Both the position numbers and the translations under genes were made by a program. A DNA stretch of 64,000 nucleotides from Roseateles subflavus (GTDB lineage Bacteria; Pseudomonadota; Gammaproteobacteria; Burkholderiales; Burkholderiaceae_C). Under the pieces are notes generated by a model. The model did no database searches, was not told the DNA's origin, and worked only from the letters and a program-made list of their open reading frames with translations. This document shows, piece after piece, positions 7,764 to 16,203 of the stretch (the first letter of the stretch is position 1; each line of letters starts with the position of its first letter). Location: the NCBI RefSeq assembly GCF_030285365.1, contig NZ_JASVDS010000001.1, positions 558,001 to 622,000 on the forward strand, read 5' to 3'.

Positions 7764-9832
7764 GGGCGGGGCTCCGTCCATTGAGCCGGGCCGGCCGGCG
7801 TCGAGAGCCGCACCTTGCCGTCGTGCCAGGCCGCTTCCATCTGCTCGGACAGCGCGAGGAGGGCATCGCCATCGGCCGCATCGGCCCATTGCAGACCGTA
7901 GGCCTTGTTGCGGCCGTGCGCCTTGGCCATGTACATGAGGGTGTCGACCATGTCGATGGCGCGCTCCCAGTGCAGCGACACGCCGTGAGGCTCGATGGGG
8001 AAGCTCGCGAAGCCGATGGAGGCCGTGACCGGGATGGTGTGGCGCTCGTGCACGACGGCCTGGCCGCCGATGGCCTCCAGCAGGCGCTGGCCCAGATGCT
8101 GGGCGAAGACGGGGTCGCTGGACTTGATCACGATGAGGAATTCCTCGCCGCCCCAGCGCACGACGAGATCATCCTCGCGCAAGGCCTGGCGCAGGCGGCG
8201 CGAGACGTCCACCAGCACCGTGTCGCCCGCGGCGTGGCCGAAGTTGTCGTTGATGCGCTTGAAGTGGTCGATGTCGATCAGGAAGACGCTGCCGCGCAGC
8301 AGGTCCTGCTCCTCGCGCTGGCGGATGGCGGCCTGGAAGTGGCGGCGGTTGGCGAGGCCCGTCAGCGGGTCGCGCTCGCTCTGCACCTTGAGCCGCTCGT
8401 TGGTGCTCTGCAGGGCCATGTTGGTGCGGCGCACGCGGCGGTAGGCCATCAGGAGCAGCACGCCGGCGGCCAGCACGCAGCCGCCCATCAGCAGCCACAG
8501 GCGGAACTCCAGCTGGCTGGCGCGCAGCTGCTCGTTCTTGAGGCTCATGTCGCGGTTGAGCAGCTCGATCTCGCGGCTGCGGCGGTCGGCCTCCAGCGCC
8601 TCCTGGGCTTCGAGGACGGTCTTGCGCAGGTCATCGCGGTAGAGCTGGCGGCGGAACTGGCGCTCCTTCAGGTAGGCCTGGACGGCGTCCTGCGTGAGGC
8701 CCACCTCCTGCAGGGCGCGGCCGTACTCCTCGTACAGCGCGTCCATGCCGGTGGCCGCGCCCGCCTCGGCGGCCTGCTTGAAGCCGGCCTCGATCTCCTG
8801 GCGACCCTGGGTGATCTGGCCGGTGTGCATCAGCGCGATGCCCAGGTTGTGGCGGCCAAGGGCGGCGGCATAGACGTCGTTGCGCTTCTGGGCCAGACGG
8901 ACGGCCTCGGTGGTGAGCGCGATGGCGCTGGCCCACTCCTTCTTGCGCAGGAAGTCGTCCGCGCGGTTGGCCAGGGCGTTGGCGATGAGATCGTCGAAGC
9001 CCGTCTCGCGCGCCGCCTCCAGGGCGGCCTGGGAGGCGGCCTCCGTGATGGCGCGGTCCCGGTCCTGGTAGATGGAGCCGCGGTTGACGGCCACGAAGTA
9101 GCGCAGCAGCGGCCGCTTGTCGCCCGCGGCCAGCTGCTCGGCCTCGGCCTGCGTCTTCACGGCCTGGTCGAACTGCTGGGCCGCGGCGTAGATGGCGGCG
9201 AGCTGCAGGCGTGCGTACACGCGGCGGGTGAGCGTGGCGATCGGGCCGTCCGACAGCTCGAGGACGCGATGCCCGGCGCGCAGGGCCTTGTCGAACTCGC
9301 CCTGCTCGGTGAAGACGCCGGCGCGCATCTCCCACAGCGTCAGCAGCTGGCGCTGCGGCTGGCCGGTCTCGTCGATCTCGTCCAGGATGCCGAGAATCTT
9401 GCGCAGCTTCTGGCCCTGGTTGGACAGCGCGGCCCGGCGGGCCTCCATCACGGCCTCGGTCAGGCGCAGCGTGGTGGCCACGCGGGGATCCTCGCGGCCG
9501 GGCCACTGGGCCAGCTGCTCGCGCAGGTCCTCGTAGCGCGCGGCCTCGTCGACCCGGGCCAGCACGACGGCGCGCAGGCCCAGCACCGCCAGTCGCGAGG
9601 CGCTGCCGGGGGGCTGCTGTGCGGACAGCTCGCGCAGTTCGTCGTCGATCTCGCGCGGGCGCAGCCGCAGGTCCGGGTCCAGGGCGTCCAGCCGGGCGAG
9701 CACCTCCGGGCTGGCCACCGAGGCGGCGTCCGTGCGCGCGTCCGGCTGGCAGGCCGCCAGACCGAGCGCGAGCACTCCGCAGACCAGGCGGAGGCACCAG
9801 CGATTGGGAGCGAAGCGTGGGCGTGTACTCAT
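7760..9832 (-). CDS. TPR-GGDEF diguanylate cyclase with lipoprotein-type N-terminus
   Basis: A 690-residue paralogue of the next gene with the same plan: periplasmic TPR-like helices, one membrane helix (LWLLMGGCVLAAGVLLLM), and a C-terminal GGDEF domain (RDPLTGLANRRHF, WGGEEF). The inhibitory-site RxxD (REDD) is five residues before the active site. The chosen ATG at 9832 gives a signal peptide that ends in a lipobox, LALGLAACQP, so the mature N-terminus may be lipidated at that Cys. An upstream ATG at 9889 would add 19 residues ahead of the signal and has no better ribosome site. A lipidated, membrane-spanning cyclase is less common than a plain one. Translation of the downstream paralogue is coupled through an ATGA overlap. 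Confidence 0.88.
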   Translation of the reverse strand: MSTRPRFAPNRWCLRLVCGVLALGLAACQPDARTDAASVASPEVLARLDALDPDLRLRPREIDDELRELSAQQPPGSASRLAVLGLRAVVLARVDEAARYEDLREQLAQWPGREDPRVATTLRLTEAVMEARRAALSNQGQKLRKILGILDEIDETGQPQRQLLTLWEMRAGVFTEQGEFDKALRAGHRVLELSDGPIATLTRRVYARLQLAAIYAAAQQFDQAVKTQAEAEQLAAGDKRPLLRYFVAVNRGSIYQDRDRAITEAASQAALEAARETGFDDLIANALANRADDFLRKKEWASAIALTTEAVRLAQKRNDVYAAALGRHNLGIALMHTGQITQGRQEIEAGFKQAAEAGAATGMDALYEEYGRALQEVGLTQDAVQAYLKERQFRRQLYRDDLRKTVLEAQEALEADRRSREIELLNRDMSLKNEQLRASQLEFRLWLLMGGCVLAAGVLLLMAYRRVRRTNMALQSTNERLKVQSERDPLTGLANRRHFQAAIRQREEQDLLRGSVFLIDIDHFKRINDNFGHAAGDTVLVDVSRRLRQALREDDLVVRWGGEEFLIVIKSSDPVFAQHLGQRLLEAIGGQAVVHERHTIPVTASIGFASFPIEPHGVSLHWERAIDMVDTLMYMAKAHGRNKAYGLQWADAADGDALLALSEQMEAAWHDGKVRLSTPAGPAQWTEPRP

Positions 9833-9936
9833 CGACGGCGTGTGCTGTCGATTGGATGCTGCCAGCGGTGCTTCGACGGCGGTCGGCATGGCGTGTCAGT
9901 CAAAAAAGCGCGCAATCCGGCACGGTGTCTCGACCT

Positions 9937-11226
9937 TCATCGACGCGGGCGGCCGGGGGCCAGCAAGCCGTTGAGCAGCAGCGCCCCGAAGGTGGCGGTC
10001 CCGATGCCGCCCAGGGTGAAGCCTCCCAGGTGCAGCGTGTAGTCCCCGGTGCCGAGGATCAGCGTGATGGCGGCGAGCATGAGGTTGTGGTGCTGGCTGA
10101 AGTCCACCCGGTTGTCGACCCAGATCTTGGCACCCGCGACGGCGATGAGGCCGAAGACCACGATGCTGACCCCGCCCATCACCGGCAGCGGGATGGTCTG
10201 GATCAGGGCGCCGAACTTGGGCGAGAAGCCCAGCACGACGGCCAGCAGCCCGGCCACCACGAAGACGGCCGTCGAGTAGATGCGGTTGGCGGCCATCACG
10301 CCGATGTTCTCGGCATAGGTGGTGACGCCGGTGCCACCGGCCGCGCCGCTGAGCATCGTGGCCAGGCCGTCGCCCATGAAGGCACGGCCCATGTCGCGGT
10401 CGATGTCTCGGCCCGTCATGGCGCCGACGGCCTTGAGGTGGCCCAGGTTCTCGGCGACGAGGATCAGCGCGACGGGGGCGATCAGCAGCAGCGCGCCGGC
10501 CTCGAAGCGGGGGCTCGCGAAGTGCGGCAGGCCGAACCAGGCCGCCTGCGCCACGCCGCTGAAGTCCATGGGCTTGCCCAGGCCGAGACCGTTGGTGAGC
10601 ACGGCGTAGAGCACGCTGGCGATGAGCAGGCCGGCCAGGATCAGCAGGCGCTGCAGCAGGCCGCGGCTGCGCACGGCCACGAGGGCCACGCTCAGGAAGG
10701 TCAGGGCCTGCACCCAGGCGTCGAAGGGCGTGGGGGCCATGTTCTTGATCGGGACGCTGGCCAGGTTGAGGCCGATCACGGCGACGATGGCGCCCGTCAC
10801 CACCGGCGGCATCAGGCGTTCCACCCAGCCGGTGCCCAGCCACTGGACCAGGGCGCCGATCAGGAAATACAGCGCGCCGCAGGCCACGATGCCGCCGAGG
10901 GCCAGGCCGATCTGGGCGTTGGGGCCGCTGCCGCCGTAGCCGGTGGCGCTGATCACGACGCCGATGAAGGCGAAGCTGGATCCCAGGAAGCTGGGCACCC
11001 GGCCGCCGACCATGAAGAAGAACAGGAGCGTGCCGATGCCGCTCATCAGGATGGCGACGTTGGGATCGAAGCCCATGAGCAGCGGCGCCAGCACCGTGGC
11101 GCCGAACATGGCCACCACATGCTGCAGGCCCAGCGCGAGCGTCTGCGGCCAGGCCAGGCGCTCGTCCGGAGCCACCGCCTGTCCATCCACTGCAGAGACT
11201 TCACGCCACGTCGGGATCCAGCTCAC
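9937..11226 (-). CDS. NCS2-family uracil permease (UraA/RutG type)
   Basis: A 429-residue inner-membrane nucleobase transporter with about 14 hydrophobic segments. The family pattern QHVVAMFGATVLAPLLMGFD near the N-terminus, the AENLGHLKAVG stretch in the middle and the GGTGVTTYAENIGVMA loop match uracil carriers of the UraA/RutG branch rather than xanthine or urate carriers. It probably takes up uracil or a similar pyrimidine by proton symport. It lies 105 bases ahead of the two GGDEF genes on the same strand and may head that transcription unit. A candidate promoter with an adjacent inverted repeat is found at 11363-11408. Confidence 0.88.
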   Translation of the reverse strand: MSWIPTWREVSAVDGQAVAPDERLAWPQTLALGLQHVVAMFGATVLAPLLMGFDPNVAILMSGIGTLLFFFMVGGRVPSFLGSSFAFIGVVISATGYGGSGPNAQIGLALGGIVACGALYFLIGALVQWLGTGWVERLMPPVVTGAIVAVIGLNLASVPIKNMAPTPFDAWVQALTFLSVALVAVRSRGLLQRLLILAGLLIASVLYAVLTNGLGLGKPMDFSGVAQAAWFGLPHFASPRFEAGALLLIAPVALILVAENLGHLKAVGAMTGRDIDRDMGRAFMGDGLATMLSGAAGGTGVTTYAENIGVMAANRIYSTAVFVVAGLLAVVLGFSPKFGALIQTIPLPVMGGVSIVVFGLIAVAGAKIWVDNRVDFSQHHNLMLAAITLILGTGDYTLHLGGFTLGGIGTATFGALLLNGLLAPGRPRR

Positions 11227-11362
11227 TACGCACTCCTCTCAGGCTGCTTTTGACTTCTGAAGCACGGAAGGCGGCCGCCTCCCTGGGTCAAGGGGGCGTG
11301 GCTTCCGGCACCTGTGCGCGGAGTGTAGTGAGGGGGCGACGCCCCCCGGCTTGGGCGATATC

Positions 11363-11408
11363 CCTATATGGGCGTGGCCTCAACGCAGAAAGTTACACAT
11401 TCTGTAAC
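11363..11408 (-). promoter_or_regulatory. Candidate permease promoter with GTTACA-N5-TGTAAC operator
   Basis: Reading leftward, a -35-like TTTCTG (11391-11386) and a -10-like TATAGG (11368-11363) are spaced by 17 bases. Directly upstream of the -35 is a perfect inverted repeat, GTTACA-CATTC-TGTAAC (11392-11408). The next gene in this direction is the nucleobase permease, 137 bases further on. The arrangement suggests a regulator site for that gene, but no regulator is encoded beside it. The rest of 11227-11463 shows nothing else. Confidence 0.35.
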
Positions 11409-11463
11409 GAATTCACGAGAGGCCCGCCAGCCATGCTGCGGATATATCGAATCAGGAGGTGAG

Positions 11464-12339
11464 TCAGACCGCGGCGGACAGCCAGCGGGCCACCTGCTGC
11501 TGCACCCCCGGGTCGTCCAGAAGGCGGCGATGGCCCAGGCCCTCGGTGAGCTGCAGGGTGGCGTCGGGCAGGGCCGCGGCCAGGGCCTCGCTGTAGGCGG
11601 CGGGAACGGCGCGGTCCTGGCGGTCGTGCACCAGCAGCACGGGCAGGCGCAGGTGCCGCCCCAGCCAGTCCGGCTCGAAGCCGGCCAGCCCGGGCCGGGC
11701 CCGCGCCTCCAGCGCCTGCCGGATGCGGTCGCGGACGGCGCTGCCCAGGCCGAAGCTGGCCACGAATCCCTCCAGGAGATGCCGGGGCGGCGCGGAGCAG
11801 GCCAGCAGGGCGAGGCGGCGTGCCGGCAGCCCCCGGGCCACGCCGTGGGCGGCCGCCAGCGCCCCGATGGAATGCGCGGCGATGCCCACCCAGGGCCCGT
11901 GCTCGACCGTGAGCACCTGCAGGGCCCGCTGCCACTGGGCGATGTCGGTCCGCGAGCCGCTGCTGCGGCCGTGGGCGGGCCAGTCCAGCACAAAGGGCGA
12001 CAGGCCGGCGTCCCAGCAGGCCTGCGCGAGGCCCCGCATCTGCCCGGCCTGGCCGCTCCAGCCATGCAGCAGCAGCACGCGCGGGCGCGCTGCGCCGTCC
12101 GGGCGGTGCCACAGCTGGAGGCGGCGGGTCTCGAAGGGCAGGGTCAGGCCTTGCCAGGGCGCCATCGGAGAGCGGCGCTGCAGCAGGCGCGGGGGCAAGG
12201 GCGTGTCGAACAGCCGCAGGGCCAGGCGCGCGGCCTGGGCGGGGGCGTGGCGCTGCAGCAGGTCCAGGCTGAGCCGCAGGCCCTGCAGCACGCGGCCCTG
12301 GGCATAGAAGCGATCGACGGCGGGGCGGGTCTGGCTCAT
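11464..12339 (-). CDS. Alpha/beta hydrolase (TetR-controlled)
   Basis: A 291-residue alpha/beta-hydrolase-fold enzyme without a signal peptide. The oxyanion-hole motif LHGWSG is at residues 91-96. The nucleophile elbow reads AHSIGA (Ser157), with Ala in place of the first Gly of GxSxG. Asp239 or Asp242 and His270 (GLGHRR) complete the likely triad. The chemistry, ester or amide cleavage, is known for the family; the substrate is not evident. It lies four bases after a 41-codon gene that begins just behind a TetR-type palindrome, so the two are probably one operon. Related hydrolases next to TetR genes often act on small lipophilic esters, which is only a general guide here. Confidence 0.85.
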   Translation of the reverse strand: MSQTRPAVDRFYAQGRVLQGLRLSLDLLQRHAPAQAARLALRLFDTPLPPRLLQRRSPMAPWQGLTLPFETRRLQLWHRPDGAARPRVLLLHGWSGQAGQMRGLAQACWDAGLSPFVLDWPAHGRSSGSRTDIAQWQRALQVLTVEHGPWVGIAAHSIGALAAAHGVARGLPARRLALLACSAPPRHLLEGFVASFGLGSAVRDRIRQALEARARPGLAGFEPDWLGRHLRLPVLLVHDRQDRAVPAAYSEALAAALPDATLQLTEGLGHRRLLDDPGVQQQVARWLSAAV

Positions 12340-12343
12340 GGCA

Positions 12344-12469
12344 TCACCCCAGAAAGAAGTCGCGGTTGCTGGCGGGAACCGCGCGCCACAGGGCCCGCAG
12401 GCCCTGCCAGCCGCGCCAGAGGGCGCCAGCCAGCCCGCACAGGGCCAGGATCAGGAGGGGGCTGAGCAT
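12344..12469 (-). CDS. Small single-pass membrane peptide, 41 residues
   Basis: This short frame starts with ATG at 12469 and ends with TGA at 12344. It encodes a hydrophobic segment (MLSPLLILALCGLAGALW) followed by a Trp- and Arg-rich tail (WRGWQGLRALWRAV). AAAGG lies eight bases before the start. It sits between the TetR-type palindrome at 12490 and the alpha/beta hydrolase, whose start is four bases past its stop, so it would be the first gene of the controlled operon. I recognise no family. Its good placement, ribosome site and membrane-peptide composition support it as a real gene, but its small size leaves doubt. Confidence 0.55.
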   Translation of the reverse strand: MLSPLLILALCGLAGALWRGWQGLRALWRAVPASNRDFFLG

Positions 12470-12489
12470 GGTGAGGCCTTTCGATCTAT

Positions 12490-12507
12490 TTCGCACGATC
12501 GTGCGAA
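12490..12507. promoter_or_regulatory. TetR-type operator, perfect palindrome (hydrolase side)
   Basis: TTCGCACGATCGTGCGAA is a perfect 18-base palindrome 20 bases upstream of the small membrane-peptide gene. It matches the palindrome in front of the tetR gene (13177-13194) at 16 of 18 positions, and the only TetR-family gene in the area lies between the two copies. A repressor site for both transcription units is the simplest reading. Confidence 0.7.
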
Positions 12508-12522
12508 GTTGGTGGAAATGCA

Positions 12523-12540
12523 GCGCGCCTTCAGGCGCGC
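12523..12540 (-). terminator. Hairpin after tetR
   Basis: A perfect 7-bp stem (GCGCGCC/GGCGCGC) with a TTCA loop lies 20 bases past the tetR stop. No U-tract follows on the transcribed strand, so it may be a weak terminator or only an mRNA-end stabiliser. It also lies just upstream of the operator at 12490. Confidence 0.35.
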
Positions 12541-12560
12541 CGGGTCGCTTCAGGGTCGTG

Positions 12561-13166
12561 TCAGGGGCAGCGCAGGCCTTGCATCAGGCGCTGGTAGGCG
12601 CTCCAGCCGCGCTCGGGGGCCTGTGGGTCGCGCAGGAAGCGGGTCTCCCGCACGACGGCGGTGAAGATGGCGTCGAGGTCGAAGACGAGTTGATCGGGGT
12701 CCAGGTCCGCGCGCAGATGCTGGCATTCCACGGCCTGCAGCACGCTGCGCCGCAGCACCTGGCGCCAGCGCCTGACGCCCGAGAGCAGCATGTCGCGCAG
12801 CGGCCCCTCCCGGTCGTCGAACTCGAAGGCGCCGGCGGCATAGAGGCAGCTGCCGCGATGCCCCGGCTGGCAGGCACGGGCCAGCCAGGCGCGCATGATG
12901 GCGTCCAGGCGAGGCAGGCCCCGCGGCTCGCGCAGGGCCGGCAGCAGGATGTCCTGCTGGAAGCGGCGGTCGAACTCGTCCAGCACGGCCTTCTGCAGCG
13001 CCTCGCGTGAGCCGATGCGGGAGAACACACCGCTCTTGGAGAGATTCAGGCGCTTGGCGATCTCGCCGATGGACAGGCTCTCCAGCCCCTCCAGCGCGGC
13101 CATCTCCAGCGCCATGTCCACGATGGCGGTCTGGGTCAGCTCGCTGCGCTCGGTCTTGGCTTCCAT
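12561..13166 (-). CDS. TetR/AcrR-family transcriptional repressor
   Basis: A 201-residue regulator. The N-terminal helix-turn-helix (IGEIAKRLNLSKSGVFSRIG, about residues 30-49) is typical of TetR proteins, with KSGVF in the recognition-helix region. The C-terminal part is a ligand-binding helical domain with a SCLYAAGAFEF segment like the TetR_C_6 group. The start is ATG at 13166; a longer frame to 13436 has low-quality sequence upstream and crosses the GrpB gene. An 18-base palindrome covers the region 11 bases before the start and a second copy precedes the hydrolase operon, so self-repression and repression of that operon are likely. The ligand is unknown. Confidence 0.88.
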   Translation of the reverse strand: MEAKTERSELTQTAIVDMALEMAALEGLESLSIGEIAKRLNLSKSGVFSRIGSREALQKAVLDEFDRRFQQDILLPALREPRGLPRLDAIMRAWLARACQPGHRGSCLYAAGAFEFDDREGPLRDMLLSGVRRWRQVLRRSVLQAVECQHLRADLDPDQLVFDLDAIFTAVVRETRFLRDPQAPERGWSAYQRLMQGLRCP

Positions 13167-13176
13167 GGAACGGAAT

Positions 13177-13194
13177 TTAGCACGACCGTGCGAA
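13177..13194. promoter_or_regulatory. TetR-type operator in front of tetR
   Basis: TTAGCACGACCGTGCGAA lies 11 bases upstream of the tetR start codon and differs from the perfect palindrome at 12490-12507 at only two positions (third and tenth bases). The placement fits autoregulation. Confidence 0.65.
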
Positions 13195-13264
13195 CAAGCA
13201 AGAGACCCGGACCGGCACGAGGGTTTGCGACACTGGCCTCCCTTGCCGACCCTCCTGATCCGCC

Positions 13265-13762
13265 ATGAAGATCCTGGCCGCCGCCGACTACCAGCCCGCC
13301 CTCCTGGCCCTGTTCGACCGCAGTGCCGCCGCGCTGCGGGCGCTGCTCCCGCAGGCCCGGGTGGAGCATGTGGGCGCGTCGTCCATCCCGGGTGCCAGCT
13401 CCAAGGGCGACCTGGACATTGCCGTGATCGTGCCACCCGAGGCGCATGCGCAGGCCGTGGCCCGTCTCGGCGAGGCGGGATTCCAGATCAAGACCGACAC
13501 CCTGCGCACGCCCGCGCTGTGCATGCTCCTGGCGCCCGGGGACTGGTCCGAGGGGCATGACCTGGCCCTGCAGGTCATCGCCAGCGGCTCGGCCTTCGAG
13601 GATTTCCTGGTCTTTCGCGACGCCCTGCGTGCCGACCCCGCCCTGGTCGCCGCCTATGACGAGGTCAAGCGCCGGCACGCGGGGGCCGGCGAGGACGCTT
13701 ATCGCACCGCGAAGGCCCGATTCATTGAATCCGTGCTGGCGCGGTCGGGCGACTGCCTATAG
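13265..13762 (+). CDS. GrpB family (UPF0157) nucleotidyltransferase-like protein
   Basis: A 165-residue protein of the GrpB/UPF0157 family. The signature VEHVGASSIPGASSKGDLDI (about residues 35-54) and the C-terminal pattern YRTAKARFIE are both present. The family has a nucleotidyltransferase fold and its cellular role is poorly defined; some members are fused to dephospho-CoA kinase. The D-L-D-I acidic pair that would bind metal is retained. It is transcribed away from the tetR gene, with which it shares an upstream region of about 100 bases, and is followed by an AhpD-like gene on the same strand. Confidence 0.85.
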   Translation: MKILAAADYQPALLALFDRSAAALRALLPQARVEHVGASSIPGASSKGDLDIAVIVPPEAHAQAVARLGEAGFQIKTDTLRTPALCMLLAPGDWSEGHDLALQVIASGSAFEDFLVFRDALRADPALVAAYDEVKRRHAGAGEDAYRTAKARFIESVLARSGDCL

Positions 13763-13798
13763 TCCGCCCCGCGCCGGCGTTTCGGCGGGATGGAAGTC

Positions 13799-14269
13799 AT
13801 GAGTGATGCAGACACGGTGGTGGCTCGCCTGGACTGGGCGGCCTTCGAGAAGGACGCGGGCGGCGTCGTGCTGGCGCTGCGCGAGCTGGGCCGCGCCGTC
13901 GACGCCTCGGGCCTGGACAAGGGCCTGTGCGAGCTCGTCAAGGTGCGCGTCTCCCAGCTCAACGGCTGCGCCTTCTGCCTGCAGTACCACCTCAACCTGG
14001 GCCGACGCCTGGGCCTGGCGGCCCTGCAGCTCGACCAGCTCGCCTGCTGGCGGGACTCCCCGGCCTTCTCGTCCCGCGAGCGGGCGGCCCTGGCCTGGGC
14101 CGAGGCCCTGACGCTGCAGGCGGCGCATGCGGACAGCGACGGGCCCTATGCCGCCCTGCAGGCGCATTTCAGCGTGGCCGAGATCGCCAATCTCACGGCC
14201 GCCATCGGCCACATCAATGCCTGGAACCGGATCGCGGGCGGGCTGCGCTTCACGCCGCCGGCACCCTGA
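13799..14269 (+). CDS. Carboxymuconolactone decarboxylase/AhpD-family protein
   Basis: A 156-residue protein of the CMD/AhpD family. Residues 45-64 carry the family pattern E-x11-CxxC-x3-H (Glu45, Cys57, Cys60, His64 in NGCAFCLQYH), which gives alkylhydroperoxidase-type thiol redox activity. I prefer the ATG at 13799, five bases after GGAAG, to the one at 13790. A TATAGT -10-like hexamer overlaps the stop of the preceding GrpB gene. A role in peroxide reduction is likely from the family; the partner that recycles the disulfide is not in view. Confidence 0.88.
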   Translation: MSDADTVVARLDWAAFEKDAGGVVLALRELGRAVDASGLDKGLCELVKVRVSQLNGCAFCLQYHLNLGRRLGLAALQLDQLACWRDSPAFSSRERAALAWAEALTLQAAHADSDGPYAALQAHFSVAEIANLTAAIGHINAWNRIAGGLRFTPPAP

Positions 14270-14296
14270 GGGCCGGCCGCAGGACCACGCCAGCGC

Positions 14297-16135
14297 CTAT
14301 TCGGGCCGTGGAGGCGGCGCGCCGACGATGTCCACGCACTCCCACCAGTGCATCGCGAACAGCGGCCGGCGGTAGCCCTGCACCCAGGGATGGGCGAGGT
14401 CCGTGACGTAGCGGTGCCCGCGGTATTTGTAGGGCATGTAGGCCGTGGCCAGACGCTTGCTTTCCCGGAAGAGCGCCAGGCGCTGCGGCCCGTCGGGCAG
14501 GCCGGCGGCCTGCTCGAAGAGCTGGTCCAGCGCCGGCAGGCGGAAGCGGGCGTAGTTCGAGGCACCGACATGCCCGCTGTGGAAGCTCGCCAGCGCGTCC
14601 TGCGAATCAGGCTTGGCGGCCGAGACGGCGAGGCTCCAGATCATGTAGTGGCCCGCACGAAGGGCCTTGAAGTTCTCGGGCCACTTGCCGGTGCGGAACT
14701 GCACCCGCAGGCCCACGGCGGCGAGGTTCTTCTGCCAGATCTCGTCGATCTGCCGCTGGAAGCCGTCGGGCGTGGTGAGGCTCTCGAGCACGAGCTGGCG
14801 GCCGTCCGGGTCCTCGCGCCAGCCGTCGCCGTCGCGGTCGCGATAGCCGTAGAGATCGAGCAGCGCCTTGGCCCGCGCGGGGTCGAAGTCGCCCATCTCG
14901 CTCTTGTAGGCCGGGTCGTAGGCGGTGGTGTGCGGCAGGTAGGGCGACTGCGCCGGAATGGCCTGCCCGCGGCGGCCCAGCGAGATCTCGCGGCCGCAGT
15001 CCGTGGCCAGGGCGATGGCGCGGCGCAGCGCCACGCGGGCGGGCGTGTAGCCGCCCACGACCGGGTCGTCCATGTTGAAGACGGTGAACAGCACGTCCGC
15101 CAGCAGCGCGCGGTAGGCCTGGATGCCCTGGCTGGCCAGGTTGGGCGCGAGCCGGCCCTGCGGCAGGACCTGCTGGATGAAGTCCTCCGGCGTGCGTTCC
15201 AGGAAGTCGAACTGGCCGTTGAGGAAGGACAGCCAGCGCGGCTGGCTCTCCTCGATGATCGCCACCTGGACCTGGTCGATCATGGGCAGGCGCCGTCCCT
15301 TGAAGCGCGCGAGCAAGGCCTGACCCTCCTTGTCGTCCGGTGCGGGCTGGGCGTCGTAGTAGCGCTCGCGGTAGTGCGGGTTGCGGTTCAGCGTGATCAG
15401 CGAGCTGCGCCGCCACGCGGCCAGCACGAAGGGGCCGGTGCCCACCGGGTGCTCCATGGTCTCGCCGAAGTAGCCCTCGATCACTTCGCGGGCGACCGCG
15501 CCGTAGGTGTCGATCTGCGCGAAGACCTCCATCAGACGCGGCCGTGTCTCCCGCAGGCGGATCTGCAGCGTGTAGCGGTCCAGGGCGCGCAGGCCCTCGA
15601 TGGGGCGGTCGTAGTCGAAGGGCGTCTTGGTCCGCAGCAGCGAGGCGCGGTACTCGGCCAGCCCGAGGATGCCCAGCTCCTCCAGCTCGGACCACGAGGG
15701 CGAGGCCACCTCCGGGTCGGCGAAGCGCTTCCAGCTGTAGACGAAGTCCTCGGCCACGAGCTCGCGCGGCTGGCCCTTGAAGACCGGGTCGGCCGAGAAG
15801 TGGATGCCCGGGCGCACCCGCATCGTCCACACCTTGAAGTCGTCCGACACCTCGGGCATGCCGTCCGCCACGAGCGGCTTGAGGCGGGCCGGCCGGGCCA
15901 GGGGGTCGTAGGTGTAGAGCCCCTCGAAGATGTGGGCCGTGATGATGCGGGAGTAGAGGTCGCTGATGCGGGCGGGGTCGAAGCCCGTCTCGGCAACGCG
16001 GAAGGCGTAGCGCAGCACCTTCTTCGGCGGGGTGAGCGCATGGGCATCGGGTCCGGGGAGGCCCAGGCCGCTCAGGCCGGCCAGCGCCAGCACGTCACGT
16101 CGGGAGGGGCCACCCGATGGGGCGCGGAATGTCAT
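14297..16135 (-). CDS. Peptide ABC transporter binding protein, Tat-type signal
   Basis: A 612-residue solute-binding protein of the SBP_bac_5 family (DppA/OppA/YejA group). The N-terminus has a twin-arginine motif (PSRRDVLALAGLSGLGL), so export in folded form is likely. The mature part begins KVLRYAFRVAETGFDPA and shows family features such as GTGPFVLAAWRRSS. It closely resembles the neighbouring binding protein (16227-18089) through most of its length, so the two are tandem paralogues. It lies 91 bases after that gene on the same strand. Two permeases and an ATPase for such a system start on the opposite strand at 18338. The ligand, peptide or otherwise, is not readable. Confidence 0.88.
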   Translation of the reverse strand: MTFRAPSGGPSRRDVLALAGLSGLGLPGPDAHALTPPKKVLRYAFRVAETGFDPARISDLYSRIITAHIFEGLYTYDPLARPARLKPLVADGMPEVSDDFKVWTMRVRPGIHFSADPVFKGQPRELVAEDFVYSWKRFADPEVASPSWSELEELGILGLAEYRASLLRTKTPFDYDRPIEGLRALDRYTLQIRLRETRPRLMEVFAQIDTYGAVAREVIEGYFGETMEHPVGTGPFVLAAWRRSSLITLNRNPHYRERYYDAQPAPDDKEGQALLARFKGRRLPMIDQVQVAIIEESQPRWLSFLNGQFDFLERTPEDFIQQVLPQGRLAPNLASQGIQAYRALLADVLFTVFNMDDPVVGGYTPARVALRRAIALATDCGREISLGRRGQAIPAQSPYLPHTTAYDPAYKSEMGDFDPARAKALLDLYGYRDRDGDGWREDPDGRQLVLESLTTPDGFQRQIDEIWQKNLAAVGLRVQFRTGKWPENFKALRAGHYMIWSLAVSAAKPDSQDALASFHSGHVGASNYARFRLPALDQLFEQAAGLPDGPQRLALFRESKRLATAYMPYKYRGHRYVTDLAHPWVQGYRRPLFAMHWWECVDIVGAPPPRPE

Positions 16136-16203
16136 GGCCGCAGTGTCGCGGAAGGGACCTCGGCGGCGAGCACGTATTCACCCTAGATTGCCGGTGAACC
16201 CTC

